DNA from: Deltaproteobacteria bacterium
Lineage (GTDB): Bacteria > Myxococcota_A > Polyangia > GCA-2747355
Reading direction: 5' to 3'
DNA: 64,000 nt
NCBI GenBank assembly: GCA_020633415.1
Contig: JACKDQ010000007.1
Coordinates: 185,026 to 249,025 of the forward strand
How positions within the stretch are numbered: the first letter of the stretch is position 1; every line of letters starts with the position of its first letter. The notes under the pieces were generated by a model. The model ran no database searches. It was not told the DNA's origin and saw only the letters and a program-made list of their open reading frames with translations. Both the position numbers and the translations under genes were made by a program. Below are positions 32,264 to 41,610 of this stretch, piece after piece.

Positions 32264-33613
32264 TCATCCGCGACCTTGGGCGAGGGTCACGATCACCGTG
32301 GTCCCTTTGCCGAGGGTGGTTTCGATAGCGAGGGAGCCGCCGTGATCTTCGGCGACGGCCCGCGCTGTGGTCAATCCCAGCCCCAGTCGCGCGCGTCCAC
32401 CGGCGGCGCCGAAGTGAGGTTGGGTTGCCAGGGCCACCAGTTCGTCGCTCATCCCGGGTCCGTCATCGGCGACACGAACCATCACGTTGCCCTCGCTGGC
32501 CGTTGCACTGATCTGGATCGCCCCCTGCTCGCCAAGCGCGTTTAAGGCGTTGTCGATCAATTGGACGAAGAGCTGATTGAGATCGGCCGGATGTCCAACA
32601 ACGGAAATCTCTGGCGCGCATTCGATCGTGATCTTGATCCGCTCGGTCAATCGATGCCGGAGCACGGCTTTGCAGACGTCGAGCACTTCTGCGAGTCGCG
32701 TCGTCTTGAACTCGGCCTGGTCGAGACGCGCGAATTGCTGCAGCGTCTCGACGGTCTCAGAAATACGATCGACCGCCATTGTGGCGTCTTGGGCGAGCGA
32801 CTGTAGGGTGTCGAGTGTTCGGGCGGCGGACGTGCCGTCGGTCTCTGCGAGCTTGGTGCGGAGTCGGCCAACGGCGATCTCGGCGCTCGACATGCTCGAC
32901 TTCAGCGCACCGAGCGGAGAGTTGAACTCGTGGGTCACTCCGGCGACGAGGCCTCGCAGCGCGGCAAGTCGCTGACGCTGCATTGCGCGAAGTTCCTCTG
33001 AGCGCTGCAGGATCGCCCGCCGGAAACGGCGCGTGCTGTAGACCAGGATCGCGACGAGCGCACCGAAGATCACACCGTCGGTGACGTTGAGGATGCCGGT
33101 GATACTGGTGACTGCACGCAAATAGACGATGCCCGCGGCGACAAGCGCGGCGGTGTAGAGCGTGACCTGCCAAGAGAAGCGCAGCATGTTGAGCGCGAGA
33201 ATGATGAATAGCGCCATGCGTGTGCGTGCAAAGTCGCCCATCGCCAGCGCCGCGTTGGCGACTTCGGCGGCGTGCTCGGCAGAGGTTGCCAGGTGGTGGC
33301 GTGCTATCGTCAGCGCGCCAACGATCACCGCCACATCGCAGGCGGTAAACAGGACAGCGAACCAACGAAAAAAGACGGTGCGCAAGACGAGACGATTCAA
33401 GAGGAAGGCGCAGGTGCCCCAGGCGATCAGCAGCGCCGGCATCCAGGTGATGTGCTCAACGGTCATCTGGCTGCGATCGTACAGCTCCGCGACACCGGCG
33501 ATCGAGAAGAGGCCAGCGCGCAGGTAGTTGAGTACGCGCTCGCTGGCCCAAGCTTCGCGATGGAAGAGCTTTTCGAGGGCGCTATCGGTAACCGCCGCGG
33601 ACATGGCCGCCAT
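32264..33613 (-). CDS. Membrane sensor histidine kinase
   Basis: About 449 residues. Some six hydrophobic segments (about 50-195) precede a dimerisation region with the H-box VTHEFNSPLGAL (His228). The HATPase domain carries QLFVQLIDNALNAL (N-box), VADDGPGM (G1) and GLGLTTARAVAEDHGG (G2). It is therefore a complete orphan-like sensor kinase of the multi-pass type; no response regulator gene lies next to it. It is divergent from the ECF sigma factor gene. ATG 33613 or 33604 may start it. Confidence 0.92.
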   Translation of the reverse strand: MAAMSAAVTDSALEKLFHREAWASERVLNYLRAGLFSIAGVAELYDRSQMTVEHITWMPALLIAWGTCAFLLNRLVLRTVFFRWFAVLFTACDVAVIVGALTIARHHLATSAEHAAEVANAALAMGDFARTRMALFIILALNMLRFSWQVTLYTAALVAAGIVYLRAVTSITGILNVTDGVIFGALVAILVYSTRRFRRAILQRSEELRAMQRQRLAALRGLVAGVTHEFNSPLGALKSSMSSAEIAVGRLRTKLAETDGTSAARTLDTLQSLAQDATMAVDRISETVETLQQFARLDQAEFKTTRLAEVLDVCKAVLRHRLTERIKITIECAPEISVVGHPADLNQLFVQLIDNALNALGEQGAIQISATASEGNVMVRVADDGPGMSDELVALATQPHFGAAGGRARLGLGLTTARAVAEDHGGSLAIETTLGKGTTVIVTLAQGRG

Positions 33614-33826
33614 CTTGCCACAATTCGTTGCCCGAGCGACCCGTCGCGGCGCTTTGGTGCCGGGCGGCGAGTGGCGCGACGCGCGATCCACATTTCGCCC
33701 TAACGCTTTCGCCTTCGGCCGTGTCCATCGAAGGCGGACCCAGTCCGCGGAGCGCTTGTTTGACGCGCTCGGCGGCGGTAACGTTGATTTCGTGAAGTCA
33801 ATTGGTTACGAAATGTTACAGAGACG

Positions 33827-34387
33827 GTGGCATCGGCAAACCCACAGATAGACATCGCGCAGTTGGTGCGCCGGGCGCAAGTCGGAGACAAGGCGGCGTT
33901 CGCCGAGTTGGCACGGATGTTCTTGCGACCTGCGTATGCGGTCGCGCTGCCGATCGTCAAGAACACCGCCGACGCCGAAGAGCTCGCTCAGGAGGCCTTG
34001 GTCGCCGCGCTGCAGAAGCTTGCTCAGCTCAAGTCGCCCGAACGTTTTGCCGGCTGGCTGATGCAGATCGTTCGCAACCGCTCGCTAAACCACTTGGCAC
34101 GACACCGCGTGCCGTCGGCCAGCGTCGACTCGGCCGAGCAGGCGGCGCCACAGCTCGGCGGCATAGACCCGCTGGTCCAACAGCGCTTGCTCAACGAGCT
34201 CCGACAACTCACGGAGCTGCAGCAACACGTCGTGCTCTTGCACGACATGGAGAATTGGACTCACACCGAGATCGGCGCCGCACTAGAGATCTCTGTCGAG
34301 TCGTCGCGTCAGCATCTGTTTCAAGCGCGGCGCAGACTGAGGGAGAGCCTCGGCAAAAGGGGTATCAGGAGCAGCGAAAATGGATGA
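33827..34387 (+). CDS. ECF-type RNA polymerase sigma factor
   Basis: The 186-residue protein has region 2 (FAELARMFLRPAYAVALPIV, NTADAEELAQEALVAALQKL, RFAGWLMQIVRNRSLNHLAR) and region 4 (ELQQHVVLLHDMENWTHTEI, GAALEISVESSRQHLFQARR). A GTG at 33827 is the start. It is the first gene of a three-gene operon with two small membrane proteins and diverges from the histidine kinase. The sigma factor probably directs transcription of its own operon and envelope genes. Confidence 0.9.
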   Translation: MASANPQIDIAQLVRRAQVGDKAAFAELARMFLRPAYAVALPIVKNTADAEELAQEALVAALQKLAQLKSPERFAGWLMQIVRNRSLNHLARHRVPSASVDSAEQAAPQLGGIDPLVQQRLLNELRQLTELQQHVVLLHDMENWTHTEIGAALEISVESSRQHLFQARRRLRESLGKRGIRSSENG

Positions 34388-34733
34388 TAAGAAGATCGAC
34401 CTGACGCCATGCAGGCCTTGGCCCAAAGAGACCGACTTCGAAAGCGTCGTGGCCTCGGTTGTCGCGCGTGCGTCAGCGACGCACAGTCAAACGCTCTCGT
34501 TTTGGGATGGGTTGCTCGTTGGCTTTCGCCGCCTGGCGCGGCCGATGATCGCGGTGGCAGCCTGCTTGGTGATCTTGGCTTGGAGCAGCGCCCTGCTGCG
34601 CGGCGCAAGTGAATCGACAGCGACGATCGGCGGCGCGGTTGGCGATAGTCGTGTCGCGCTGATGAACTGGGCGGTACAAGGCAACACCGCTTCGACGATG
34701 GAAATGCTGGCCGTCCTGGAGGGGCTGAGATGA
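34380..34733 (+). CDS. Single-pass membrane protein, possible anti-sigma factor
   Basis: The 117-residue protein has a cytosolic N-terminal 60 residues and one membrane helix (MIAVAACLVILAWSSALL, about 56-75). A short periplasmic tail of about 40 residues follows (GNTASTMEMLAVLEGL). The start overlaps the sigma factor stop by 8 bp. Topology and coupling to the ECF sigma gene suggest an anti-sigma factor, but no ZAS zinc motif (HxxxCxxC) is visible. It could be an atypical one. Confidence 0.65.
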   Translation: MDDKKIDLTPCRPWPKETDFESVVASVVARASATHSQTLSFWDGLLVGFRRLARPMIAVAACLVILAWSSALLRGASESTATIGGAVGDSRVALMNWAVQGNTASTMEMLAVLEGLR

Positions 34734-35233
34734 CCGAGCCAAGCGCTTCTCGCAGCAATCTGTTTTGGGCGGCGGCGACGCTGCTCGGCGTCTTTGTGCT
34801 CGGCGCTATCTTTGGCGCGGGGTTGCTGCGCTGGTTTTCCAGTGCTGCAGCAGATTCCGCCCAGATCGGTCATCCGCCGGTTGGCAACTTGGGACCTCAG
34901 CCGCTTGGGCATCTCAAGCTCACGGCGGAACAACACCGACTAGCTCGCGCTATTGGCGACAAACATCGTCCCAAGCTCGAACGGGTGTTAAGGCGAGTCA
35001 GACCGGAGCTGGAGAGAATTCACCAGCAGATGAGGCGAGAATTGCGAGAGGTGCTGACGGCAGAGCAGCGCAAGGAATTCGACAGGCGTCCGCCACACGC
35101 CCCGCCCGGCAACGGCTCGCCGAAGGGGCCGCGCGGTCTGGCTCGACCGCCGCACCATCCGCCGCACCATCCGCCGCCCCATGACCCGCACGATCCAGCC
35201 CAGCTCCCACCGCCTCAGCCCCCCGGAAGATAA
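34730..35233 (+). CDS. Membrane-anchored Spy/CpxP-like metal-binding protein with His-rich tail
   Basis: The 167-residue protein has an N-terminal anchor (FWAAATLLGVFVLGAIFGAG). A helical core contains LTAEQHRLARAIGDKHRPKL, then VRPELERIHQQMRRELREVL and LTAEQRKEFDRRP, which recall the LTxxQ repeats of Spy/CpxP and CnrX-like periplasmic sensors. The tail is Pro/His-rich (PPHHPPHHPPPHDPHDP) and could bind divalent metal. It is coupled to the previous gene by ATGA. With the ECF sigma factor it resembles a metal- or stress-sensing regulatory operon such as cnrYXH. Confidence 0.75.
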   Translation: MTEPSASRSNLFWAAATLLGVFVLGAIFGAGLLRWFSSAAADSAQIGHPPVGNLGPQPLGHLKLTAEQHRLARAIGDKHRPKLERVLRRVRPELERIHQQMRRELREVLTAEQRKEFDRRPPHAPPGNGSPKGPRGLARPPHHPPHHPPPHDPHDPAQLPPPQPPGR

Positions 35234-35343
35234 CATTCAACCCTAACGCTCGGTGCGCCCAGCGTGTCTTGCCATTGATACACAGGACGCACTGAGTCGC
35301 GGCGCGACCACAGTGCAGAGCCAATCGGCGAGAGGGGAAACCG

Positions 35344-35625
35344 ATGAAACGAATCATCCACAGCTTGATCTTTGGCGCGCTTTTGACTGCTAGCGGACTT
35401 GTCGAGGCCGACCGCGGCAATCGCCGCCCACCCCACGGCAAACCGCCCCAGCAAGCGTTCGACGCCTGCAAGGGCCTCAAGCAAGGCGATCGATGCACCG
35501 TCGACACACCCGATGGAACGTTGCATGGTACCTGTCGCGTCACGCGGCTGAGCAGTGTTGTTCATTGTGTCCCGGACAATCATCGGCCCCCACGCGATCG
35601 TTCGACACGAGGAGCGTCTCGATAA
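35344..35625 (+). CDS. Small secreted Cys-containing protein
   Basis: The 93-residue protein has a signal peptide (IIHSLIFGALLTASGLVEA) and a small domain with the pattern QAFDACKGLKQGDRCTVDTP, DGTLHGTCRV and a final Cys (VHCVPD). Such domains recur in small periplasmic proteins, often close to Spy-like genes, as here. Four cysteines suggest two disulfides. RBS GAGAGGGG precedes ATG 35344. It may belong to the sigma factor regulon. Confidence 0.75.
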   Translation: MKRIIHSLIFGALLTASGLVEADRGNRRPPHGKPPQQAFDACKGLKQGDRCTVDTPDGTLHGTCRVTRLSSVVHCVPDNHRPPRDRSTRGASR

Positions 35626-35639
35626 TGCCAGGAGCATGC

Positions 35640-36959
35640 ATGACCACGAAATCGATGCTATTGCCGACCTTGCTCGTTGCCGCGCTGTTGAGCAGCGGCT
35701 GTAAGAACGACGGCGCCGCAGACCAGCGCGTTGACATCGGTCTTGGCGGCGATGCGTTTGGCGGCGATGCGTTCAGCCAACCTGCGCTGCCGTTTACCAT
35801 TGCCGACACCAACCAGCGCAACTGCTACGCCAGCAATGGCGCGGAGATTCCGTGCGCGGGCACGGGGCAGGATGGCGCCCGCATCGTCAACCCGCCAAGC
35901 TACACAGACAACGGTGATGGCACGGTAACCGACAATGTCACCGGCGTGATCTGGCAGCAAAGCGCCGACACAAACAAAGATGGAACGGTCGACGTAAACG
36001 ACAAGTTCACGCAGAGCAATGCCGTCGGCTACTGCCAGAAGCTAACACTCGGCGGACACAGCGACTGGGAGTTGCCGGACATCAAGACGATGTACTCGTT
36101 GATCGACTTCAGTGGCGAAGACGTCAGTGGCCTCCAAGGGAACGACACGTCAAAGCTTCAACCGTTCATCGACAAGACGATCTTCGGCTACGGCTACGGT
36201 GACACATCGGCCGGCGAGCGAATTATCGATGCCCAGTGGGCAACGCGTACGCTGTACGTGAGCAACCCGCAGCAGATGTTTGGCGTCAACTTGGCCGACG
36301 GGCGTATCAAGGGTTATGGCGATCCTCTGGGCAACCAGGCAAACAACAAACTGTTCTACGTGCAGTGCGTGCGCAACAAAGGCAACTATGGACAGAACGA
36401 CTTCACCGATAACGGTGACGGCACGATCACCGACAAAGCCACAGGCCTGATGTGGGAACAGTCGGATAACGGCGACGGCGTCGATTGGGACCAGGCGCTG
36501 GCGCACTGCTCGTCATCAGCAACCGGCGGGCATTCCGACTGGAGACTGCCCAACGCAAAGGAACTGCAGAGCATCGTCGACTACGCGCGCTCGCCGGGCA
36601 CCAGCGGTTCGCCAGCACTCGACGCGCGCTTCAAAGCGACGTCACTGACCAACGAAGCGGGCGAGGGCGACTTCGGTTTCTACTGGACGTCTACGACCCA
36701 CAAGAACACCTCGGGGATCAATACGGCAGCCGTCTACATCAGCTTCGGTCGCGCACTAGGATACATGCAAAACGCCTGGCTAGACGTGCACGGCGCCGGC
36801 GCACAGCGCAGCGATCCGAAGCAGCTATCGAGCGTGTCGGTTGGCCAGCAAGGCTATCAGTCCGCACCTGCACAGGGCGGCAGCGCGATCGTCCACGGTC
36901 CTCAAGGCGACGTCGTCCGCGGGCTGAACTACGTGCGGTGTGTTCGGAACGCGAGCTAG
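35640..36959 (+). CDS. Lipoprotein with two DUF1566 domains
   Basis: The 439-residue protein has a signal peptide with lipobox (LLSSGC), a short Asp/Gly linker, and two DUF1566 modules: the first begins YTDNGDGTVTDNVTGVIWQQ, the second FTDNGDGTITDKATGLMWEQ. Both contain the GGHSDWELP or GGHSDWRLP signature and conserved Trp residues. DUF1566 modules are related to the FGE/Lcl C-type lectin-like fold and are used in surface proteins. The ATG at 35640 follows CAGGAGC; an earlier in-frame ATG at 35625 is possible. It lies 14 bp downstream of the small secreted gene and probably forms an operon with it. Confidence 0.88.
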   Translation: MTTKSMLLPTLLVAALLSSGCKNDGAADQRVDIGLGGDAFGGDAFSQPALPFTIADTNQRNCYASNGAEIPCAGTGQDGARIVNPPSYTDNGDGTVTDNVTGVIWQQSADTNKDGTVDVNDKFTQSNAVGYCQKLTLGGHSDWELPDIKTMYSLIDFSGEDVSGLQGNDTSKLQPFIDKTIFGYGYGDTSAGERIIDAQWATRTLYVSNPQQMFGVNLADGRIKGYGDPLGNQANNKLFYVQCVRNKGNYGQNDFTDNGDGTITDKATGLMWEQSDNGDGVDWDQALAHCSSSATGGHSDWRLPNAKELQSIVDYARSPGTSGSPALDARFKATSLTNEAGEGDFGFYWTSTTHKNTSGINTAAVYISFGRALGYMQNAWLDVHGAGAQRSDPKQLSSVSVGQQGYQSAPAQGGSAIVHGPQGDVVRGLNYVRCVRNAS

Positions 36960-37036
36960 CCAGCCGACGCAGACGCCGCACCAACAGCGCGATCAACCTG
37001 ATGTCCGGCGTTGATTGTTCGAAAGGTCAGCGGCCG

Positions 37037-37852
37037 TCAGAGGCGTGCGCCGCAGAACTTGCAGTGCACTGCGTTTGCGTCGTGTCCTTCGCGGGAGCAC
37101 TCTGGGCAGGCCTGGGTGCTGATGCGCGCATTGGCCGAGGCGATTTCTGCCGAAATGATTCCCGTGGGTACGACGATCATCGAATAGCCAAACACCATGA
37201 TCAGCGCCGCCATGCCCTTGCCGAGCGGTGTGACCGGCGCGATGTCGCCATAGCCGACGGTGGTCATCGTGACGATTGCCCAGTACATCGACTGGGGAAT
37301 CGAGGTGAAGCCGCTCTTCGAGCCTTCGATCAGGTGCATCGCGGCACCAGTGATCACCACACAGACCAGTACCGAACTGAGGAAGACGGTGATCTTCGCG
37401 CGTGAGTTGAGCAACGCTCGCTTGAGCGCCTCGGCCTCGGCGAGAAAGCGACGGAGCTTGAAGATGCGAAAGACGCGCAAGAGTCGCAGCGCGCGAACGA
37501 CGACCAACGACTGGGAACCCGGCAAGAGCAGGCTAATGTAGGTCGGTAGAATCGCGAGCAGGTCAACGACACCCAAGAAGCTCAGGGCATAGCGCCAGGG
37601 CTTGCCGACACTAAGCAGTCGCAAGATGTACTCGATGGTGAACAGAACGGTGAAGACCCACTCTGCGAGGATCAGCGCCTGTCGGTACTGACGGTCGATG
37701 GTCGCGACGCTTTCGAGGAGGACACAAAGCACGCTGGCGACGATGGCGATCAGCAACGCTACGTCGAAGGCCTTACCCCCCGCGGTGTCGGCCTCGAAGA
37801 TCACGATATGCAAGCGCTCGCGCCAACGCGGCGTCGGTGGGGCCAGGCTCAT
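37037..37852 (-). CDS. Voltage-gated potassium channel with C-terminal zinc ribbon
   Basis: The 271-residue channel has six transmembrane helices. The S4 segment (VVVRALRLLRVFRIFKLRRF, near 117-136) has arginines or lysines at every third position. The selectivity filter is TVGYGD (198-203). A short cytosolic tail carries CPEC...CKFCG (Cys249, 252, 264, 267), a zinc ribbon unusual for bacterial Kv channels. The channel likely contributes to membrane-potential control. Confidence 0.92.
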   Translation of the reverse strand: MSLAPPTPRWRERLHIVIFEADTAGGKAFDVALLIAIVASVLCVLLESVATIDRQYRQALILAEWVFTVLFTIEYILRLLSVGKPWRYALSFLGVVDLLAILPTYISLLLPGSQSLVVVRALRLLRVFRIFKLRRFLAEAEALKRALLNSRAKITVFLSSVLVCVVITGAAMHLIEGSKSGFTSIPQSMYWAIVTMTTVGYGDIAPVTPLGKGMAALIMVFGYSMIVVPTGIISAEIASANARISTQACPECSREGHDANAVHCKFCGARL

Positions 37853-37994
37853 GGCGCTAGTCTAGAGCCGGTGGATCGGGCGCGCCAAAAAAAGCGGGTG
37901 TGCCAGAAAGGTCTCGCCGGCAGCAGCCGGCGGTGGCGTCTCGCGATGGCAAGTCGAACGGCGCGCTGACCGATTGACAGTGCCGGCGTAACGC

Positions 37995-39044
37995 TCAGTC
38001 GCAGTTTTTTCCCGACGGTGTGCGACACTGTCCGTTGATGTTGCAGCGAGCATCGCCGCACCCCGGCTTTCCGTAGGAACAGCTCTTGCCATAGTCGGGC
38101 ATGGATACGCATGCGCCGCTGGCGGTGCACGTCTTCGCCATACAGCCCGGTGGGATCAGGCCATCGCAGTATTTTTTCCCCTCGAGGATCTTGCCTGGAA
38201 CGCAAGCTCCGGCGCTGCAAAGGTCGTCAGTGCAGGCGTTGTTGTCCAAGTCACAGGAGTTGCCATCGGCCTGTGGCACAAAGGTGCAGACACCCGCTTT
38301 GCAGACATTTGCCGTGCAGACGTTGCCGTCGTTGCAGTCGGTTCCATCTTTTGCCGGTGGATGTTCACACTTCCCGGCAACACAAACGTCGCGGGTGCAG
38401 ACGTTCTTGTCGTCGGTGCAGGCTTTGGCGTAATTGACTGGCGCGTAAGGACAGCTGTTGTTGACACAACGGTCGTTGGTGCACGGGTTGCCGTCCGACG
38501 GGCACCAGGGATTCTTGCTGCAGTCGTAGCCACACTTGTGATCGATACAATCGTAGGGCGCGGCACAGCCGCTCTTATCGCGACAGCCCTTTTGGCAGCG
38601 GTGGCTGGCCAGGTCGCAGTACTGGTCGACGCCACACGGCGTGTCGTCGGAGCAGCCGCTCTTGCAGGTGTTGGTGGTTAGGTCACAGAAACTACCGGTC
38701 GGACACGGACACTTGCTGGGCAGGTCGACGCAGCGACCCTGTTGACAGCCTTGATCGGGTCGGCACTGCGCGCAAGGATCGGCGGCGTCGGCGGGCCGGC
38801 TATCAACGGTCCGCGCGTCGGCACGCGGGGTATCATCGATCGAAGCGTCGGCGACGGTTAGGCCGCAGTCGCAGCGGCCGAAGGTCTGGTCTGAGGTGCA
38901 GGTTTGTCTTCCTGTCTTGCCCGCGCTACAGGAGCAGACCTGCGATTGACCCGGGCTGCAGGCAGCATTATCTGGCTCGCTAGCGCAGCCCGTCAGCGCG
39001 AGCACGACCACGAAACCAAGGGCGAAACAACGATAGCTAGACAT
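37995..39044 (-). CDS. Cys-rich lipoprotein with Asp linker
   Basis: The 349-residue lipoprotein (signal peptide LGFVVVLALTGC) has a Cys-rich N-terminal module (CSPGQSQVCSCSAGKTGRQT), an Asp/Ala linker (DASIDDTPRADARTVDSRPA) and then about ten CxxxxxC-type modules of roughly 25 residues, for example CQQGRCVDLPSKCPCPTGSF and CTDDKNVCTRDVCVAGKC. Each repeat has 4-6 Cys and probably folds as small disulfide knots. Function unknown; probably surface-exposed. ATG 39044 has GGAGATC upstream. Confidence 0.78.
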   Translation of the reverse strand: MSSYRCFALGFVVVLALTGCASEPDNAACSPGQSQVCSCSAGKTGRQTCTSDQTFGRCDCGLTVADASIDDTPRADARTVDSRPADAADPCAQCRPDQGCQQGRCVDLPSKCPCPTGSFCDLTTNTCKSGCSDDTPCGVDQYCDLASHRCQKGCRDKSGCAAPYDCIDHKCGYDCSKNPWCPSDGNPCTNDRCVNNSCPYAPVNYAKACTDDKNVCTRDVCVAGKCEHPPAKDGTDCNDGNVCTANVCKAGVCTFVPQADGNSCDLDNNACTDDLCSAGACVPGKILEGKKYCDGLIPPGCMAKTCTASGACVSMPDYGKSCSYGKPGCGDARCNINGQCRTPSGKNCD

Positions 39045-39239
39045 CTGCGATCTCCAGGATGCTTCGCGATGCGCAGCGGCGTGCCGGTTTTCGAGCATCG
39101 TGAGCTATATACGAGATCGTCGCGTAGATTGATTGTCGCCTTTTTGTGAAGCGATCTTGCTATGTTGCGCTGCCATGTCCAACTTTGCTGACGGCGTCGA
39201 TCAGGCGGCCAAGGTCGTTCAAGCCACCGGCCGCGCGGG

Positions 39240-39806
39240 TTATCCGCCGAAGCGCCAGCTCAGCCCGCCGCCGACGTAGAGACCGATGATGATCCGTCCG
39301 CTGACGCCAAGTGCGAAAAGACCGCGCGCGCCGAGCGAGAGTGACTCGGTGATCGGGTAGCCCAAGAAGCCGTCCCAGACCAACACCGCGTAGGTGCGGT
39401 CAGCAGCGCTGTGGTAAGCGCCACCTGCGCCGAAGCCAAGAGTGGCGTCGAGCCAGCGGGTCTTGGCGCCGAGGTAGCCACTGCCCCAGCCGAGCAAACC
39501 CGGTGCGTTGCTGTCGTCGGAGGCCGACGTCGGATGAAAGCGTGTCGACATCGGAAAGAGCAGCAGATCGGCGCGCAGTCCGTAGCTCAACCAGGCGAAT
39601 CGACCACCATAGCCGGCGCCAAGATTGATCCCCAGTCCCGAGGGGTCATTGCAGCCGACGGCCGACCAGCCCTCACAGGTGAATGCGCCGAATCCACCGT
39701 AGCCAATGCCGCCCGTGACGAACAGTCCGCCGCCGGCCTGCGCGCGCTGCGCCGTCAGCAGTGATAGCGTCACGACCACAACAACCCACGCGTATCGCTT
39801 GTTCAT
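39240..39806 (-). CDS. Small outer-membrane beta-barrel-like protein
   Basis: The 188-residue protein has a Sec signal peptide (VVVVVTLSLLTAQRAQA) and a mature part rich in Gly and alternating hydrophobic residues (GGLFVTGGIGYGGFGAFTCE, IIIGLYVGGGLSWRFGG). The terminal residue pattern is typical of an outer-membrane beta-barrel of about 8 strands. ATG 39806 has GGAGGACC upstream. Function is unknown. Confidence 0.7.
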   Translation of the reverse strand: MNKRYAWVVVVVTLSLLTAQRAQAGGGLFVTGGIGYGGFGAFTCEGWSAVGCNDPSGLGINLGAGYGGRFAWLSYGLRADLLLFPMSTRFHPTSASDDSNAPGLLGWGSGYLGAKTRWLDATLGFGAGGAYHSAADRTYAVLVWDGFLGYPITESLSLGARGLFALGVSGRIIIGLYVGGGLSWRFGG

Positions 39807-40230
39807 CCTGGTCCTCCGCGTAGCGCCGCTAACGTTGCAGCACGCGGCAAGAGAGCAAGCCGCGTACCAGTATGCTGCGCGAAAAACACGAGGATCGTTT
39901 TGCGGTGGGCTGTGCGCCGCCGTCACACTGAGTGTGTTGCGTCACACGCCCAAGGAGCGACGTGCTCGCCTGACGCGGACGAAGCTGCAGCCCGCAAAGA
40001 ACAAGGGCAGATTCGGTTCACCTTGCGCGGTGGCCCAAATTTGGGGAATGCATGCGAATCGGTCGAGTCGATCGCTCTAGCGCATTCACCTGTTCGGCTT
40101 GCCCGTTTTTTCGCGCTCGCGGGAATAATGTTTGTCGCTCGTTTTTGGAACAGCTTTCTAAGTATCGGCAACCCAAAAGGGTTTGCCTTGGGTATTGGGC
40201 TTGCCATTATCCCTCGGCCAGGAGGGACAC
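39807..40230. other. Intergenic region without recognisable gene
   Basis: About 420 bp between divergent genes, holding their promoters. It contains a small dyad CACACTGAGTGTG (39924-39936). I see no gene or RNA. Confidence 0.5.
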
Positions 40231-41532
40231 ATGCCCAGGACGTACTCGACGATCGCCATCGCCGCGTTGCTCGCTGCCTGCAGCGTTGAGCAGACGCCGT
40301 ATACCCGTGATCTTCAGCCGCCGCCGCGAGATCAGCAGATCCTCTTCAATGACGCTTCAACAACGGTGCTGGATGCGGCGCCGCAACAAGACAGCGCGGT
40401 TGTTGACGATGCGAGCGCCGTCGATGCAGTTCTGCCCGATAGCGGCCCGCTGTGCGGTAACAAGAAGATCGACCCGGGCGAGATCTGCGACCCCGGCATC
40501 ATCGGCGTGAGTAAGGGTGGCTGCCCCACTGGATGTCTCTCCCTCGATCCCTGCATCAAGCGGCAATTGCGCAACGGCGGCACTTGCCAGGCGCAATGCG
40601 TTGATCAGCTGGTGACGGTTTGCCAGAACAAAGATGGCTGCTGCCCGACGAGCTGTAACGCCGGCAACGACAGCGACTGCAACAACAGCACCTGTAACAA
40701 CGGCACCAAAGAGCCCAACGAAACCTGCGACACCGCGATCCCCGCGGGCAATGCCGGCAGTTGTCCGACCAGCTGCGGCGATAACAACAGCTGCACCAGC
40801 GATACGCTCGTTAGCCCCAACACCTGTCAGGCCCAGTGTTTGTTTCCGGCGCTGGTCAACGGTACCGCCTGCGATAGCGCCACGGGCAAATGCCTCGACG
40901 GCAGCTGCTGCAAGGGCTGTCGTCAGGGCGCTAGCTGCGAAGTGGGAACCTCGCTCAGTGCTTGCGGCAAAGACGGCGATGCGTGCTCGAGCTGTGATAC
41001 CTCAGATCCATGCAAGACGGCGGTCTGTAGCGGCGGCAAGTGCAACTACACCAACAAGCTCAACGGCACGCTGTGCTCGGCCTCGGGCAAGAACGGCAAG
41101 TGCTATGCCGGTAGCTGCTGCACCGGTTGCATCAAGAACGGCGTTTGCGACCCGCAGGGCGACACCATCTCTGCTTGCGGTACGGGTGGCGATACCTGCC
41201 AGACCTGCAGTACCACCGCCAACTGTCGGATCGCGGTCTGTCGCAGCGCGCAGTGCGATACCGATCCAGGTCCGCTGCGTCAGGCCTGCACCTTCGGCGG
41301 CACCGCCGGGAAGTGTTTCAACGGCAACTGTTGCACCGGCTGCTGGGATGGCGCCTCGTGCGTCAGCATCCCCAGCGGCGCGACCAAGTACTGCGAGGGT
41401 AACGGCAAGGATTGCAGCTCATGCAACGCCGGCCAATGCTGCGACATCGACGGGGCGTATAACCTCTGCCGCGCGCCCAAGCCAGGCGAGAAGGTGATCG
41501 GCGGCTACCTCTGCAGCAACATCGCCTTGTAG
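40231..41532 (+). CDS. Cys-rich lipoprotein with Asp linker
   Basis: The 433-residue lipoprotein has a lipobox (ALLAAC, Cys15), an Asp/Ala linker (DASTTVLDAAPQQDSAVVDD) and then a long Cys-rich region with at least ten modules. Examples are CCPTSCNAGNDSDCNNSTC, GKCLDGSCCKGCRQG and GKCYAGSCCTGCIKNG. The SCC-GC pattern recurs four times, marking a true internal repeat. It is probably an extracellular disulfide-rich surface protein. ATG 40231 follows CCAGGAGGG. Confidence 0.78.
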   Translation: MPRTYSTIAIAALLAACSVEQTPYTRDLQPPPRDQQILFNDASTTVLDAAPQQDSAVVDDASAVDAVLPDSGPLCGNKKIDPGEICDPGIIGVSKGGCPTGCLSLDPCIKRQLRNGGTCQAQCVDQLVTVCQNKDGCCPTSCNAGNDSDCNNSTCNNGTKEPNETCDTAIPAGNAGSCPTSCGDNNSCTSDTLVSPNTCQAQCLFPALVNGTACDSATGKCLDGSCCKGCRQGASCEVGTSLSACGKDGDACSSCDTSDPCKTAVCSGGKCNYTNKLNGTLCSASGKNGKCYAGSCCTGCIKNGVCDPQGDTISACGTGGDTCQTCSTTANCRIAVCRSAQCDTDPGPLRQACTFGGTAGKCFNGNCCTGCWDGASCVSIPSGATKYCEGNGKDCSSCNAGQCCDIDGAYNLCRAPKPGEKVIGGYLCSNIAL

Positions 41533-41542
41533 CGCGCGGGTT

Positions 41543-41563
41543 GCGGGTCGCGGGTCGCGGGTC
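41543..41563. repeat. Short tandem repeat GCGGGTC x3
   Basis: Three perfect copies of the 7-mer GCGGGTC lie just after the stop of the Cys-rich lipoprotein gene, in the gap between convergent genes. No function is suggested. Confidence 0.6.
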
Positions 41564-41610
41564 ACGCCGTAACGCCCGACTGAGATGTTGCCGACCTGCA
41601 GTGAAGGTCG

